Of a stretch of 64,000 nucleotides of DNA, positions 23,519 to 36,042 are shown piece after piece. The DNA is from Lagopus muta. Its lineage: Eukaryota; Chordata; Aves; Galliformes; Phasianidae. A program made the translations under genes and the position numbers. The stretch's first letter is position 1. Each line of letters begins with the position of its first letter. Below the pieces are notes generated by a model. It was not told where the DNA came from. It saw only the letters and a list, made by a program, of their open reading frames with translations, and made no database searches. Where the stretch lies: positions 3,858,001 to 3,922,000 of the forward strand of contig NC_064437.1 of the NCBI RefSeq assembly GCF_023343835.1. The letters are read 5' to 3'.

Positions 23519-24119
23519 GCAAGTCCCAGCATTGTCTTGCTGTGCAGCTGCAGAGCTTGCATCACTCTGTCCCAAAGCAGAAGCCCCACATCTCAGCATT
23601 GACCCCTTGTGTGGGGATTCCCACATCACAGACATCTCAGAGGTAATCGAAAAGTATCCGTCAGGGAGGTGTTGGGAAACGAGTGCTCCTTAGATTCCTT
23701 AGAGTTTAGGTTCAACAAAGAAAACCTTGCGTGGCTCAAGTGCATTTCATGTTTAAAATACATCTGTGGATTAATTAGATTGATGATCCTATTTGGTAGG
23801 ATGAAGGTGAACCTGTAGGTGAAGAGGAAACTTGCTGTATCGATACGGTCTGGCAGATTCCTCTGGGAATACAATATTGACTGCTGAACAACACAAAGGG
23901 TACTCATTTTTAACAGGAAAAAGCACAAACGGTCCCAAGCCCTCCTGAATCTGTAGGTCCTGTGTGTGCTGCTAGCACCAGAAAGCTCAAATGTTTTCCT
24001 CCTGCCTAATTTTATGAAAATGAAGTATTTTCTTCATCTTTGCGAAGCAGAAGCGTAGAGGAGGGGGGAAAAAAGAGATCTCAAACTTTGCTCAGAATGT
24101 GTGGGCTTCTGATTAGAGA

Positions 24120-24340
24120 GCTCTCTGTATTCTAATTGAATGCTGTCTTCTATTAGCATAATCTTGGGGTTATGGCTGGTCAGTGTTAATGATAAGTGAC
24201 AGAGATGCATTTCACAAACCCTGTTTCATCAGATGGGAATTATATCCTGTAAATGCAAGCCCAGATCATAATATTTCATCTTGGTGTTGATTTATCCCAG
24301 CCTTAGACTACTTGTATTGATTTGCTACTAGAAAACATAT
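24120..24340. promoter_or_regulatory. Candidate conserved non-coding element
   Basis: It contains TTCTAATTGAATGC near 24,129, TATTAGCATAATC near 24,152, GTTAATGATAAGTGACAG near 24,185 and TGTAAATGCAAGC near 24,249. These are POU-, homeodomain- and GATA-like words in a block without repeats or open frames. Confidence 0.25.
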
Positions 24341-25249
24341 CATCTTGTGTGATCTACTAATTGCATGCATACGATAGAGCCATTGTACACAGTCAAATGC
24401 ATAAATGTACAGAACTGAATTCTCAAATCAGGTTGAGAATAAAATTGCTTTATGGAGCAACCACATTTTATATGTGCTTATATGTATAACGTGTACATAT
24501 ATATTAAAACAAGTTAAAGTTTATAAACATATGTGCTTTAAACTTCCAGGAACATATTGCTTAGAAAGCTATGCTTGTAATTGTTTGGAGGAGAAGTGAT
24601 TATTGTGCACTCAGTGTTAAGTAGCTATGAAGCAAAATGAGCATTTAGAGGATAAACTGGCTTTTTCCATCTAACAAGTATTAAATATATATATATAATA
24701 CATATAGTCCCAAGAGCGTCGCTTTGTTCTCCCACCAACTAGGTAACTTCACTAAAGTCAAACAGAAAAAAAAACAGCACCCAACCTATCAGCTTTAGTG
24801 CTACATACAAATGTCTTCACAGCTATTTGCACTTGCAATGCTTCATTTGCCAACTCAAATGTGGCATTTGCAAATGCAGATAAGTTATGGGAATGCTGTT
24901 GGCTGCTGCTGCTTCCTCCTTTGAGATGTGGCTCTGACTGGACATTTCCTGCCCAGACTTGTAGTCAGCAAGCATATGGCCTGATAGATAGTTTGTGGAA
25001 TAACTTGCTGTGAGTACTGCAAGTGTTCCAGAAATCTCACAGGCGGAGATGCATGATTTTCATCATAAAATTCATCTGAAATGCCAAAGTTAAGATATTC
25101 ATTTGCTCACTCATATTCTTGCATTCTGTAATGGTAGCACAGACGGAGATGGATGGTGGATTGCATTAAGAGATGGAAATCTTTGCCTGTATCAGCTTTT
25201 TGTTTGAAATGCACATTCAGAGGGGTCTGCACTACAAGCAAAACTGCTA
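24341..25249. other. Non-coding stretch with spaced ATTTGC motifs
   Basis: It contains a short (AT)n at 24,684-24,698 and the ATTTGC/GCAAAT cluster at 24,825-24,877, described under findings. No gene is seen. Confidence 0.55.
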
Positions 25250-25590
25250 TCACAGAATGGCCAGGGTTGGAAGGGACCTCAAGGATCATGAATCTCCAAC
25301 CCCCTGCCACATACAGTGCCACCAAACTCCCCATTTAATACCAGCCCAGGTTGCCCAGGGCCTCATCCAACCTGGTCTTGAACACGTCCAGGGACGAGGC
25401 ATCCACAACCTCCCTGGGCAGCTGTTCAGCACCTCACCACTCTCTCTGTAAAGAACTTCCCCCTGACATCCAACCTAAATCTTCCCTCCATCAACTTAAA
25501 ACCATTTTCCCTTGTCCTGCAGTTATCAACCCTTTCAGAGAGTTGATTCCCCTCCTGTTTGTAGGCTCTCTTTAGGTACTGAAAGGCTGC
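25250..25590 (-). mobile_element. CR1 LINE 3' fragment
   Basis: It begins with TCACAGAATGGCCAGGGTTG and continues through GAAGGGACCTCAAGGATCAT, CCATTTAATACCAGCCCAGG, GGGCAGCTGTTCAGCACCTC, AAGAACTTCCCCCTGACATC and TTGATTCCCCTCCTGTTTGT. It stops at CTTTAGGTACTGAAAGG. The wording is close to the copies at 39,615 and 63,796, which suggests one recent subfamily with CCATTTAATACCAG as a diagnostic. It is 5'-truncated and contains no intact frame. Confidence 0.95.
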
Positions 25591-27454
25591 TGTGTCATAT
25601 TAACAAATGGATTCCACAGTGCTAGCAAGAGAGGAATTGTCTGTCCATCTGAGTGTACAGTTTCTCACTTTGCCCTGTATGGCACTTCTGTTTGATCAAA
25701 TGTGCTCAGTGCCTGCTTTTGCTAAGGGAACTAATTCTTCTTTGTACTTTTGAGCTGTGTCAAGTATTCTGGGAATTGGGCTCTGTTCAGTTTTCCCTTT
25801 TTCCTTGCTTATAATAAATGGTTGTAGTGCACTGACTTCATACTTGCATATTTCCTCTCAGATCTTTTCCATAAACACTGCTGTATGTGGGGATAGAATT
25901 CATCTGATGTAAGTCGCTCCAGCAAAAAAAGGCTTTGATTTCAATTGAATAGCAGTGTGTATTTATTTATGTATTGGCTAATCTAAATTCAGACTCTGTC
26001 CAAACACGATGTGTAATGCTACAAAATGTGATGCAGGTGTGTGCCTGCTGGAGTGACTCACCATGTTCTCCTCCACGTGGCACATCTCTGCTTTGATCCA
26101 TCACAGGGCTCAGCTCTATGCTGCCTGCACAGCTGCGGGGAGACCACATGGAAAGGAAAAGGTGATTACATAAAAAACATGTATATATTTTTTCCTGTAT
26201 TTGACTTATTCACTTTATTTTTTTTTTTCATGTAATCTCTTTGTTTTTCTCGCTGTGCCTCTGGACTGCTCCAGTTGGTAGCCTTTTCTGACTGATGGTG
26301 TCTGCTTGTTTGATCAGCCCGTGGTTGATTCCTACTGAATATTTTCAGATAATGACATAGCATGAGGTGAAAATTAACTCCAGCTTCAAGTGGTTCAGCA
26401 GTTTAAAGTTGAAAATACTTCTTTTTGCTGGGCAACTTCAGATGATGGAGCTCACGTGAGATGACCAATGGCATTTTTGTCTACAGAAGATGTTGCAGAA
26501 AGGTAGATCATCTAATTGCTGGCCTTCTTCCTTTCCCAAATGAACTGGGGCACCCATATGCCTGCTTCACAATGCTTTCAGAGCCAGGCTTTTGATACCA
26601 TGCTGTCTGGGGTCCTGGAGTCCACTGGGGTTACAGGTATTTCTAAATTAGATCCTTCTAGTCCTAAACAAACCATTGTCAAACTTTGCATTTCTTTTTC
26701 AACAATCATGTCACAGGGTAGGGAGGGAGGAAAATGAGAACCTATTCAGCATTGTAAATAGAGCAGATTGTTATCCTAAGATGTTATCTACCCATAACAA
26801 GCAAAATAATTCAGCACATGTAGTGGTCTCTATTCAGATTGATGAGCTAAAATAAAATCTGTTGATTAAGTTAATTGCACACCTCCATAGATTAATATTA
26901 CTGTTTTCTTCGGTTGGTTTGTTTGCTTCAAATAGGGAAGATATCTGATAAATATCCAGTTCTTCATATAAGGCTTCTTCTATGTTATATTCCTTTGTTG
27001 TCTTACTGGTTTTTGTTTTTTTTTTGTGTGTGTGATCACTTTAAACGTGTGTTGCAAAACTAGTTTTTCTATCAGAAGCTCGTGTGCTTATGATGGGCTT
27101 TATTTTTTATCCTACTTTTCTACTGGAGTTCGAGCGTCACATGAAGAAAACCTGTATGTAGGAAGATGATAAAACACCGTCAGCTTCTTGTATCTTCTTG
27201 AAGTATTTTGTAATTCAGAACTAAATGGTTTTGTTTGCCTTTTCTTCTGTTGACCTACCTGCTAAGGATGCCAGGGTTTCTAGACAATTCAATGTGATTA
27301 TCACGCAAACGGCAGGTCAGTAATAAGCAGGCCAGCTCTCCCCACGTGCTTGGGGAAGGGAAGCAGGCATCACAGTACTGGCTTTAGTCACTTCTCTGAC
27401 AGAATTAAACCGTTCTCAGTCATGGTTTAATTACTGGGTGGTTCTGTTTGGAAC
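25591..27454. other. Non-coding stretch
   Basis: No gene seen. T runs lie at 26,216-26,229 and 27,009-27,034, the latter ending in GTGTGTG. No interspersed repeats are recognised. Confidence 0.55.
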
Positions 27455-27513
27455 CGGGGCTTGTGCTCTGATCTTTGTGGGTCCCTTCCAGCTTGGGGTA
27501 TGCCGTGATTCTT
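27455..27513 (+). mobile_element. Short CR1 3'-terminal remnant
   Basis: CTGATCTTTGTGGGTCCCTT followed by CCAGCTTGGGGTATGCCGTG and ATTCTT matches the usual CR1 terminus (GATCTT..GAGGTCCCTTCCAA...GTGATTCT). Only about 60 bp remain, so this is an old or very short insertion. Confidence 0.6.
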
Positions 27514-30500
27514 CTAGACTTGCATGAAAAGCATTGACTATGGCATGCTACCATTCAGACAAACTTCTCTGTGTTACATAGGTGTTTTATGCACCAAGAT
27601 CCTTATTCCAAAAAGTCCTGAGTGGCTGGAATCCAGGCTTAGTTTCCTTGAAGCACTGTGGAGGACAACAGCATAGATGTTTCCTTGGCAAGTGAGTTGT
27701 TCATATGTGGTAAACGGATGGCACAGTGCTGCTCCTGTTGAAATGAGTTGTTATGGTAGTTAACCTGTGTTAATGATATGATGGGAGTTCACCCCAATTA
27801 AAAAGCTGCGAAGTTCTGGGAGAGGCTCTACTCCCAGAAAAGACAACAGGAGAATCTTTAATATTGGTATCAGGTAGTTAGGTAAATAAACTTGTATGGT
27901 GTTTGCCTATGTTAGATAGCCAGTTGTTTATGTTTTTAAAAATAAAAAAAAAAATGAGAAAATCCATATGTTTATTATATTCCTTTTTAAAATGATATAA
28001 ATGCTTAAACTATGAAGCAGGCAGACTTGGATCCCAGTTTTCATTGTGGTGACTCTACCTATGGAGGTATTTCTGACTTATACTTTTTCAATCAAGTTCA
28101 GTTGGTCTTTCCTTCTCTGTCAGCACAGATACAGAAAAGCTGTTACAAAATGATCCCTTTAATCCTGCTCCGTTTTTATCTGCTGATTAGAATCGGGGGT
28201 AATTTCAGCCTGTGTTGAAGGAGTTAATCTTCCTGATGGAGATGTGAAAAGTAGGAGCCATTTTAAATCTCAATACCACATGCTGCCTTAGGGATCACAC
28301 TGTGCTAAAACCCAAGATAAAAAGGCCTGACAAAGATTATTGACGGTTTACCTTTTAATGAGCAGCATGGATTGATTTTTATTTCCCTCTGGGGCTGCTT
28401 GCTTTGCCCTGTTTCCACCCGTGATGTCATGATTAACAAAAACAACAACAACAACAAAATTAAGGCTTCATATCTGAATAAGCGTGGAGAAATAAAGAGT
28501 AGCCATTGCATTAAAAGGAAATCTGTGCCAAATCCTGCTGAACCTCCTAGGAACAGCCAGAGCACTCAAGTCAATGGGTTGGTACTTTCTTCTTTAGAGG
28601 GGATGCACTTCTCCTAAGCAAAAAACAAAACAACAAACCCTCAATTCTTCATTTCTATTATGCAGAATTATACATTATTTATAATGTAAATCACCAGAAA
28701 AAAATTACAAGCAGTCTAAATAAAGGCGGAATGCCTTCAAATACACATCTTTTAATATTACTGTTGAGAAGAACAATGATTTCTCTTATTTTACCAAACC
28801 CCCACTCCTCTAAAGCCAGCACTGAACGAACCGCCTCTGGCTACGTTCCCATAATTTAGTTCAAATCCTTAAGCTTCAAAAGAGAGCAGCTCTACAGACA
28901 CAAAACTATCATCCAGAAAGCTCTTAAGCTCTGACATCATCTATTCTGTTCAAGTCCTTGCATACAGACCTTGCCAGAAAATGGAAATCCCTTTTTCACA
29001 CGGGAGAAAGGACATGTGCTTAAAAATCCAGCACCAGGATGAAACCTTTTCACTGGTGGTGGAGGAAATGGAGAAAAACAAAAGCAGAAAAATATGTTTT
29101 TTCCAGGCGTGGTTTTCCAGAATGAAACCCTGTTTTTTGAAGAACAGGATTGAGCAAAGCCAAAGCTTTCCAGGCAGGCAGATGGGAAGCCGTCATCACA
29201 GAACCGTTCTGCAAAGTAGAAACCTTCCCATGGAAACCTCGATTTCCAAAAGCAGGAAGGGTTTGGGGCTAGCTTGCACAACGTGTTTGGGTAGCCCCGA
29301 AGCTAGAGGGGTTGGAAAGACAGTTTATGTGATTTGAAGGAGCCTGAGGAGAGAGATATAGAGGTAGAGATAGATACGTTCTTCAGAGCTGTGTTGGTTG
29401 AAAGGGTAGTTGTAAGTATGGTGGTTTAGAGCAGCACTTGTGCAGAGCTAGATGCTATCTATCATCATTCCTTAATGCCCTTAGCCTGATGCAGGAGAGA
29501 TGCTGTTGGATGAAGAGGGAGAGAAAGGAAATGTGAAATGGGGAACTGCAGGTTAAATTGCTTTAAGTGTTTTTAAAATCCTCAAAGTGTTTTATTTTCC
29601 CTTTAGAAGAAGAGCATGTTGAATAACTGCAGGCTATTCTCAGCAGTGTAAAATTTCAGTGTAGATTTCAATTCTTTAAACCACGTTCTTACCTATCAAA
29701 TTGGCAGGCTTGAGGAGTAGCTATTCTGCTGCAACTTCAAATCACCGCTTCAAAAATTGATCTGGGCTTAGGTATGTCTTTGCGTGTCCATGCTTATTAG
29801 CTTCATGTTGTGATTAACTTAATGGGCTATGGAATTTTACATGTACTCTATGCAAATGCAACTGAAAAACCAATTATTGAAAAGTGAAAAATGAACTCTA
29901 GGAGACAGTCATTAGACTGTAAGAATCCCCAGTTCCTTTAGAAACTGTATTTGGGTAATACGTGGTTTTAATGCTGAATTTCAAACCCGGGAAAAGCAAA
30001 TGGCAATTATGTTTTTTTATTTTTTTAAGGCTGTATGAAAACATTTTGACAGCGCTGCCTGCATGGGCTACTAAGACCCACTGGGCTTTACGAGTTGGAA
30101 AATTAGTCACGGCTTCAATAAAATGTTGTAGTCCACTTAGTACCCTATTTTCAGCCTTCTTAGATGTACAAGCATCAGGGAATTTGGGCTGGGTGACTGG
30201 TGTGTAATCTGTTGTAGCTGAGCTGGGTTCAGCTGCAGCATCCATCTGCAGAGCTGCTCCCCTTGGCTGCTGCTTTGTGGGATTGACATCCAGTGAGTTC
30301 GTTTGGTGCTGGTAGATGGCAATGAAAATGCTCGGCCGATCGGGTAATTTATGTGCCTGAGCCCACGTGGGCAGCCTGTGGCAGCATCTCTTGAGACGTG
30401 GAGTACATTAACACTGCTGTCCTCCTGCTAGGAGGTTATGGCCCAGATGGCAGTGCTCGCTGGAAAATGATGCTGATGATTTTCACCCCTCTGCAATATC

Positions 30501-30719
30501 TCTGGTTCTGAAGTATTTCCCATTCACATGCCGGCGGTGCTGCAGGTGGCTGATGGTTTGCTTTCTGGCATTTGCAGGCTGGTGGTCCCAGCTTTGGTTT
30601 AAAGGCTTTCCATGAGAGCTGCTGGAGGCCTGGTTCACAAACCACCTGCTCAAGTGAGTGAAAACACGATGTCCTGATCCTACAGCACATTGCTGACCCT
30701 AGGGAGGGATGTTAATGCA
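27514..30719. other. Non-coding stretch
   Basis: It holds a perfect 9-bp hairpin at 27,814-27,839, an (AAC)n tract at 28,435-28,457, and a stretch at 28,940-29,330 where both strands are open for about 115 codons. The peptides of that stretch are Lys/Ser- and Phe/Pro-rich without domain resemblance, so I treat it as a compositional effect. Nothing else is seen. Confidence 0.5.
28435..28457 (+). repeat. (AAC)n trinucleotide repeat
   Basis: About seven AAC units with one extra A near the left end. Confidence 0.9.
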
Positions 30720-30894
30720 AGCATTTCCTTTGAGATGTTCAAAGCTAAGTTGGATGGGACCTTGGACAGCTAACTCTAGTGCCTACTCTACTAGGTGACA
30801 ATCCTGCTCACATCAAAAGGGTTGGAACTAGATGATCTTTGAGGTCCCTTCCAACCCAAGCTATTCTGTGGTTCTGTCCATGATTCTGTGGTTC
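30720..30894 (+). mobile_element. CR1 LINE 3' fragment, diverged
   Basis: GAGATGTTCAAAGCTAAGTT, GGATGGGACCTTGGACAGC, GGGTTGGAACTAGATGATCT and TTGAGGTCCCTTCCAACCC are in canonical order, followed by imperfect terminal octamers (ATTCTGTGG twice). The middle has diverged (CTCTAGTGCCTACTCTACTAG), which suggests an older insertion than the 25,250 and 39,615 copies. Confidence 0.9.
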
Positions 30895-33504
30895 AAGCTG
30901 TACTGTTTTGTGATGCTTCCTCAGAGGGTGGAACTCAGATGGTTGTCTGTGGGGGATGGAATCCCCAGAAAAGCCAAAAAATAAAAACAACTGACCAGGG
31001 CCTTTGTGGTATGAGTAGTCAGCCCTTAGCTGTGTGCAGGCCAGTGCCCTTGTGCCATCTTCCTTCCTAGCTGGTGAACTCCAGCTGGATACAGGTAAAA
31101 TACCCTCTGTGTAAGTGAACAGGGAGAGTAAGAATACTCAAAACATAGAGAAAGCATGTACCAAGAGTAAAACATGGTGATAAGGGAGATTATGAAGCAA
31201 AGAGGAAGAATAAATATCGTCTGGAAAGCAGATGTGGAGACTGAAGGGAACGTGCATAAAAGATAGAGGTAAATAATAAGGCATTTGTCAAATCCTTGAA
31301 CGTAAAATGTCATGGCTTCAAGAACTTGTAAAGGTTATTTACTAACTGAGGCTGCAATGAAGCAGTGTTTAAGTACACTGATGGACGGCAGACGTATGCA
31401 TATATGCTTTGCTGGATAGGACTGGTTTGATTACTTAGTGCCTAAATTTAAAAAAAAAGTAATTCTCTGTTGCCAGGGAAATGGAAGATAAATGCTGTAA
31501 GAAATCAATGTAAATTTCTCAGCTTTTAAAGGAAAGTAGAAATGAAGAAAGGTTTTTCATTAAAAAATAAAAATCACACCAGTGATGACAAAGATTTCAA
31601 TGCATTTCAAAGCTTTACCAGAAAACTTCAGAATGAGAATTAACAAAAGGACCTGGGATTGAGGAAAGCCACAGAGCTGTGCTGTTTTAGGTGAAGGAAG
31701 GCTCTGACAAGTTTCCAAAGACCCTTCAGGAATGCATTTACTAGAATGAAGTTCTAGAAGATTCTGCTTTATATCTGACTTTGAAACAGGAGAGCCCAAG
31801 AAGTTCTCTAAGAGCCTAAATTAATCTCTTAAATCAGGATTAGTAGTATTCATTCAAAATTACACAGTCGCATGCAGCATCTGATGCATTCTTCTTAGGA
31901 ACCGATGTCAGTAGCTGAAAAGAGAACTTAAAATATATTAGGAGTGTGATGAAGAGATCTTCTGACCACGCAGCATTCACAGCTTCCTCCTCTGTTAGCT
32001 GAGGAGTCTTTGAGCTCTATTTCAGAGGCTAGGACTTCTCTGGGAAGACTTGAAGTAATTTTGAGTTGTCAGCATAGAAGCCACAGAAGGCACTGTGATG
32101 CTTCATGTGTTAATAAACTGGAAAAGGGAATTTGCAGCAGGTAGAAAAATATACATATGTTCAGTGATACAGAAGTGGGAAACAAAGGCTTAGAGCAGAG
32201 GAGGCGGGCGACCTTTAGTACTTCTGAATACATCACATAAATTAGGAGTACAGGCAGATAAGCAGGCTGCACAATTTATGGTAAAGCAAGATAAGCCTAT
32301 GGACAGATAAAGCATGAAATATACAAAGATGCAGGAAAAGAACCTCAGTGACTGTAAACTGACAAGACAGAAAAGAGTCAGATGAGAAAAGCAGCTGGAT
32401 GATGTTGCCTTCATCACAAATGCTATCATCAGCGCATGACGGTATGTTAAAGCAAATGTGTTAAAGCACGTGCAGCAGAATGGCATTTGAATCAGGTGGA
32501 ATAATCTGACACTGAACAAAGGACCAGGGACCACCTCTGTAGTCACACACATAGCTTTACTTGGCTCCCTTCAGCTCTCTGCCTAGGCAGCATACAGAAG
32601 AAGGCAGCCAAGTTTTTCTTCTGAACTCCTGAACCATTTATATGTAGTGTCCTCGTGTTTACGTACACTATATTGTTAGACATTGGTTTGAGCATGTTCA
32701 TTAAAATTAACCAATTTGTTGTAATGGTGTTTGGTTACTTGCACACAGCTGCCATAGTCCTGCAAAGGGAGATGGTATCAAGAAGAAATGCTGTAATTAC
32801 GCTCAAGACCTCTAGAATGAGACTCCTGCACTCACTAAATGTAAATTCATCCCCTAGATAGTTTCTCTCAGCTATTTATCCTCTGAGAATCTATTAGCTG
32901 TTGCTATTTCTGTGCGAGTAGTAGGATGACTGTTTATAAAGAGCAGTGTGGATAAATCAATAACATTTGCAAATCTGATGAGCTAGGACGTGCTGCAGGT
33001 TGCTGCGACTGGGCTGCCATGTAGCATGAGAACAACTTGCTTTCCTCAGAATCTATTTACAAGTGCAAAGGTAATGGGACTTTTCTGCTCTTCTCAGGTG
33101 ACATTCTCTGTGCCTTTTGGTTATCAGCTGCATATGATGGCACAACTTTGAGCAGGTTGAATTCCCCTCCTGGGTCTTCTCTCCTCTGTCCTTCTCTTCT
33201 GACATGATAAGGAAGCAGAGCTCTGGGCACGCAGTGGAGGTTGTTGCTGGATTCCTATTTGCTAGACATCTGCCCCTGGGGCTTACTTGCCATGTGCTTC
33301 AGATCCTGAAGGCCCAATTGCTTTGGTTGGTCAGTGATCAGCAGCAGCTGCAAACTTGTCTGCATCTTGTCTTTCTTACTGGCTGGAAGACATAAGTTGC
33401 ATGGATGCATCCTTCAAACATATTGTCCTTCTGTTTCCTTTGTGCAGGTGGTTTTTTGGGAATCATAGTTACACAATGAGCTGGGTTCACATCTCCCCTA
33501 AGTT
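30895..33504. other. Non-coding stretch
   Basis: No repeat family or gene is recognised. The plus strand is purine-rich from 31,090 to 31,310 and from 31,540 to 32,420, so the minus strand shows runs of Phe/Leu/Ser-rich open frames (for example 120 codons at 32,190-32,552). These are compositional. Confidence 0.5.
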
Positions 33505-33980
33505 CTACTCACTACAAGAAAGTAGCATGCCCAGAGAAGGGCAACAGATCTGGTGAGGGATCTGGAGCACAGGCCTTATAAGGAGCAGCTGAGGGAATTG
33601 AGATTGTTTAGTCTGGGGAAGAGGAGGCTCAGGGGAGACATTATTGCTCTCTTCAACTCCTTGAGGTTGTGGTGAGATGAAGGTTGGTCTCTTCTTCCAG
33701 GTAGCTAGTGATAGAATTAGAGTGAATGTCTTCAAGTTGTGCCAAGGGAGGTTCAGATTGAATATTAGGAAAAAATTCTTCTCCAGAAGTGTAGTCAGGC
33801 ACTGGAAAGGGCTGCCCACAGAGGTGGCTGTGTCACCATCCCTTGAGGTGTTCAAGAAACATTTAGCTGTTGTACTAAGTGACATGATTTAGTGGGGAAG
33901 TATTGGTGGTAGGTAGGTGGATGGTTGGAATAGATGATCTTGGAGAACATTTCTTTCCTTAATGATTCTGTGATTTTAGA
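33505..33980 (+). mobile_element. Longest CR1 LINE 3' fragment of the window
   Basis: It runs in sense from the end of ORF2 into the 3' UTR. In order: CCCAGAGAAGGGCAACAG, GGAGCACAGGCCTTATAAGG, GAAGAGGAGGCTCAGGGGAG, GGAGGTTCAGATTGAATATT, CAGGCACTGGAAAGGGCTGC, GGTGTTCAAGAAACATTTAG and TTAGTGGGGAAGTATTGGTG. The end ATGATTCTGTGATT is at about 33,961-33,974. It belongs to a different, older-looking subfamily from the CCATTTAATACCAG group. At about 475 bp it is still heavily 5'-truncated. The antisense 126-codon frame here is spurious. Confidence 0.95.
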
Positions 33981-34059
33981 AGTGAATCAACCCCATTCAA
34001 TTTTAAGCATGTGGACTAAATGATCAGATCTGTAAATCTGATTTCTGTAGGCAGCAATC

Positions 34060-34073
34060 TTTTTTTTTTTTTT
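34060..34073 (+). repeat. T14 homopolymer
   Basis: Uninterrupted T run of 14, about 85 bp downstream of the CR1 end at 33,980. Confidence 0.9.
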
Positions 34074-35035
34074 GGATGCCTGACAATGTGGGTTAGTGGG
34101 AGAAGGCTGCTCACTGAAACAGAGATGGCATGTGGACCTGATGTTGACCCATGCTGTAGTGCTGCTTTCAAATCTAAATCCAATAGTTATAGGATGTTTG
34201 AGACTTGGGCTGTATTGCACTGAAGATGAAGAGCACAGCAGCTGATTCCTAAATCCCTTACAGTGTGACGTAGCACATCTAAAACAAGCACAGAACGTCC
34301 TCTGTAGCTCCCCTTTGTCACATACTTGGGATTTAATGACAGTTCCCAATCTCAGTGCATTTGTAGGTGTTTGGTGGCTTAGAGCAGCAGCAGCTGTGTG
34401 CACTGCACTGGTTGCATTCGCTTCTGTGGCAACAGGAAGGGAGAAAGCTCTTTATTCACCAGAACATTAATGATTAGTTCCGAGCTGTAGGATTTGGAGC
34501 TGATCCAGCCTAGAACATCTCTAATATTTATAGTGTTTAGCTGCAGGATTTTCCAATTTATGAGTTTCTCGAGCCCAAGTTAAGGTTATGAAGTGTTGAA
34601 AGGAACTCTCAAACACTTACCTTGCCTTAAGAGGAATAATCAGTGCAGTACACAAAAAGATTTTAATCTGTGCACTTTGAGTAGTGGTTCGATAGTCCCT
34701 GAAGACGTCCCATTTAATTTGGAGTTAATTCCACCTTCATTGCTCCATGGATGCACTTGAGGTGCTCTGTGGTGTTTAATTTGGATTCTTTTGAATGCCA
34801 GATGCAGAGAATTAGAGTAATTATAGTGTGTAACTCAGCTTTTAAAGGCTGTTTCCTTTTTAGAGAGTAGACAGAGTATATAAACTGTTCTAAACATTTC
34901 AGTGAGTATTGATGTTCTGGTAGATTATCCAGCTGGAAATAGAATGCAAGGTCTTTGTGTTTCTCTATCCAAAGATAACATCACTGTTTCTGGCTATACT
35001 CCTAAGGAAAATTAAATAAATTCAAAGCTTTGCCT

Positions 35036-35094
35036 GGGAAGGAAGGAAGGAAGGGAAGAAGGAAGGAAGGAAGGGAAGAAGGAAGGAAGGGAAG
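35036..35094 (+). repeat. (GGAA)n microsatellite with 20-bp higher-order unit
   Basis: The tract consists of GGAA units interrupted regularly by GGGAAGAA, so GGAAGGAAGGAAGGGAAGAA occurs at 35,041-35,060 and again at 35,061-35,080, with a partial third copy. Pure polypurine of this length can form triplex DNA, and each GGAA is an ETS-core word. Confidence 0.95.
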
Positions 35095-35380
35095 CATGCA
35101 ACTACACTTGTATAGTGCACTTTGGGGAAAAGTGCAGTCACCTTGATGTCAGAAATCATCATGTGGCACTACCTGTTGTGCATTACCTTTGCTGTGGGGT
35201 CTAGGAACTTAATCGTGGACTTGCAGTCTGCTGTGATGAATACTTTTCAGACAGAGACATAATGCTGGTGTCTGTTTTCAAGGAACCGTTTTATGCTACC
35301 TCCTATGAGCTGTTGGTAATGCGTGGGGAGGAGACTGCCGTGTGCACATGCAAAAGAAAAACAACATCAACAGCAAAGAA

Positions 35381-35400
35381 CCCCCCTCCTCCCCCCCCCC
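35381..35400 (+). repeat. C-rich tract (C6-T-CC-T-C10)
   Basis: A homopyrimidine tract of 20 bases with 18 C. The minus strand is G10-A-GG-A-G6, a possible but non-canonical G-quadruplex former. Confidence 0.9.
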
Positions 35401-36027
35401 AAAAACAGCAACCCCTTTTTCTTCTGAAAAATTACCCTTTATGCTTACTAAAGCTCTATGTTAATTTTCCTCTGTGCTAGTGACTACCGTGGATGTTACC
35501 CCACTGTTTCCATTGGCTTGTTTCTGTGTCTACCCTGAAGTTGTGCAGTTTTCTGTGGTACTGTGGTTCCTGGTACCATCTAGCTCATAAAAATCCAAGG
35601 CAAGCAACAAATAAAACAAAAAACAAGACAAACCCAAACAAACTACCAGTGACTCAGAGTTGATTCAACTCTTGAGCCTTTCTGTAACTAAAGTGAGATG
35701 CTGAGCCTGGAGGTGTTGGCTGGGAGCATCCCAGAGCTTTCTGCACACTTAGTCAGCTCTCCCAGTGAAGAGATAAAACAAAAGGAATATATGTACCACT
35801 AAACTTAAATTCCCTGTCAAAATGTGAAGCTGACCTCATGTGTAACTTATTTCAGATTCACTGAGGCCAACTGTGGTAGTAGAGTTGCCTCCCACGAGGC
35901 ACAAGCTGTGCTGAGCACCATCTCTGATGGGGGCTTCCTGTGCAGTGGCAGCAGTGGGAATTGTGTCTGACAGCTTAATATTTCAGTTTCAACTGGCCAT
36001 ACTTACAGTAATGAGGTTGTAATATGC

Positions 36028-36042
36028 TTTTTTTTTTTTTTT
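36028..36042 (+). repeat. T15 homopolymer
   Basis: Uninterrupted T run; nothing on either side suggests a retroposed transcript. Confidence 0.9.

Larger units (their letters stand above)
20481..24110. other. Non-coding stretch with A run and TA/TG microsatellite
   Basis: No gene is visible. It contains A17 at 20,767-20,783, the compound microsatellite at 21,426-21,484, A13 at 22,886-22,898 and the TTA/T tract at 23,487-23,518. The 163-codon minus frame at 21,031-21,522 is created by the microsatellite (runs of Tyr/Ile and His/Thr) and is not a gene. Confidence 0.55.

Noticed and set aside
28937..29337. Open frames of about 115 codons on both strands
   Set aside because: Purine/pyrimidine asymmetry removes stops; the peptides look compositional (Lys/Ser-rich, Phe/Pro-rich).
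33505..33885. 126-codon minus frame
   Set aside because: Antisense of the CR1 element at 33,505-33,980.
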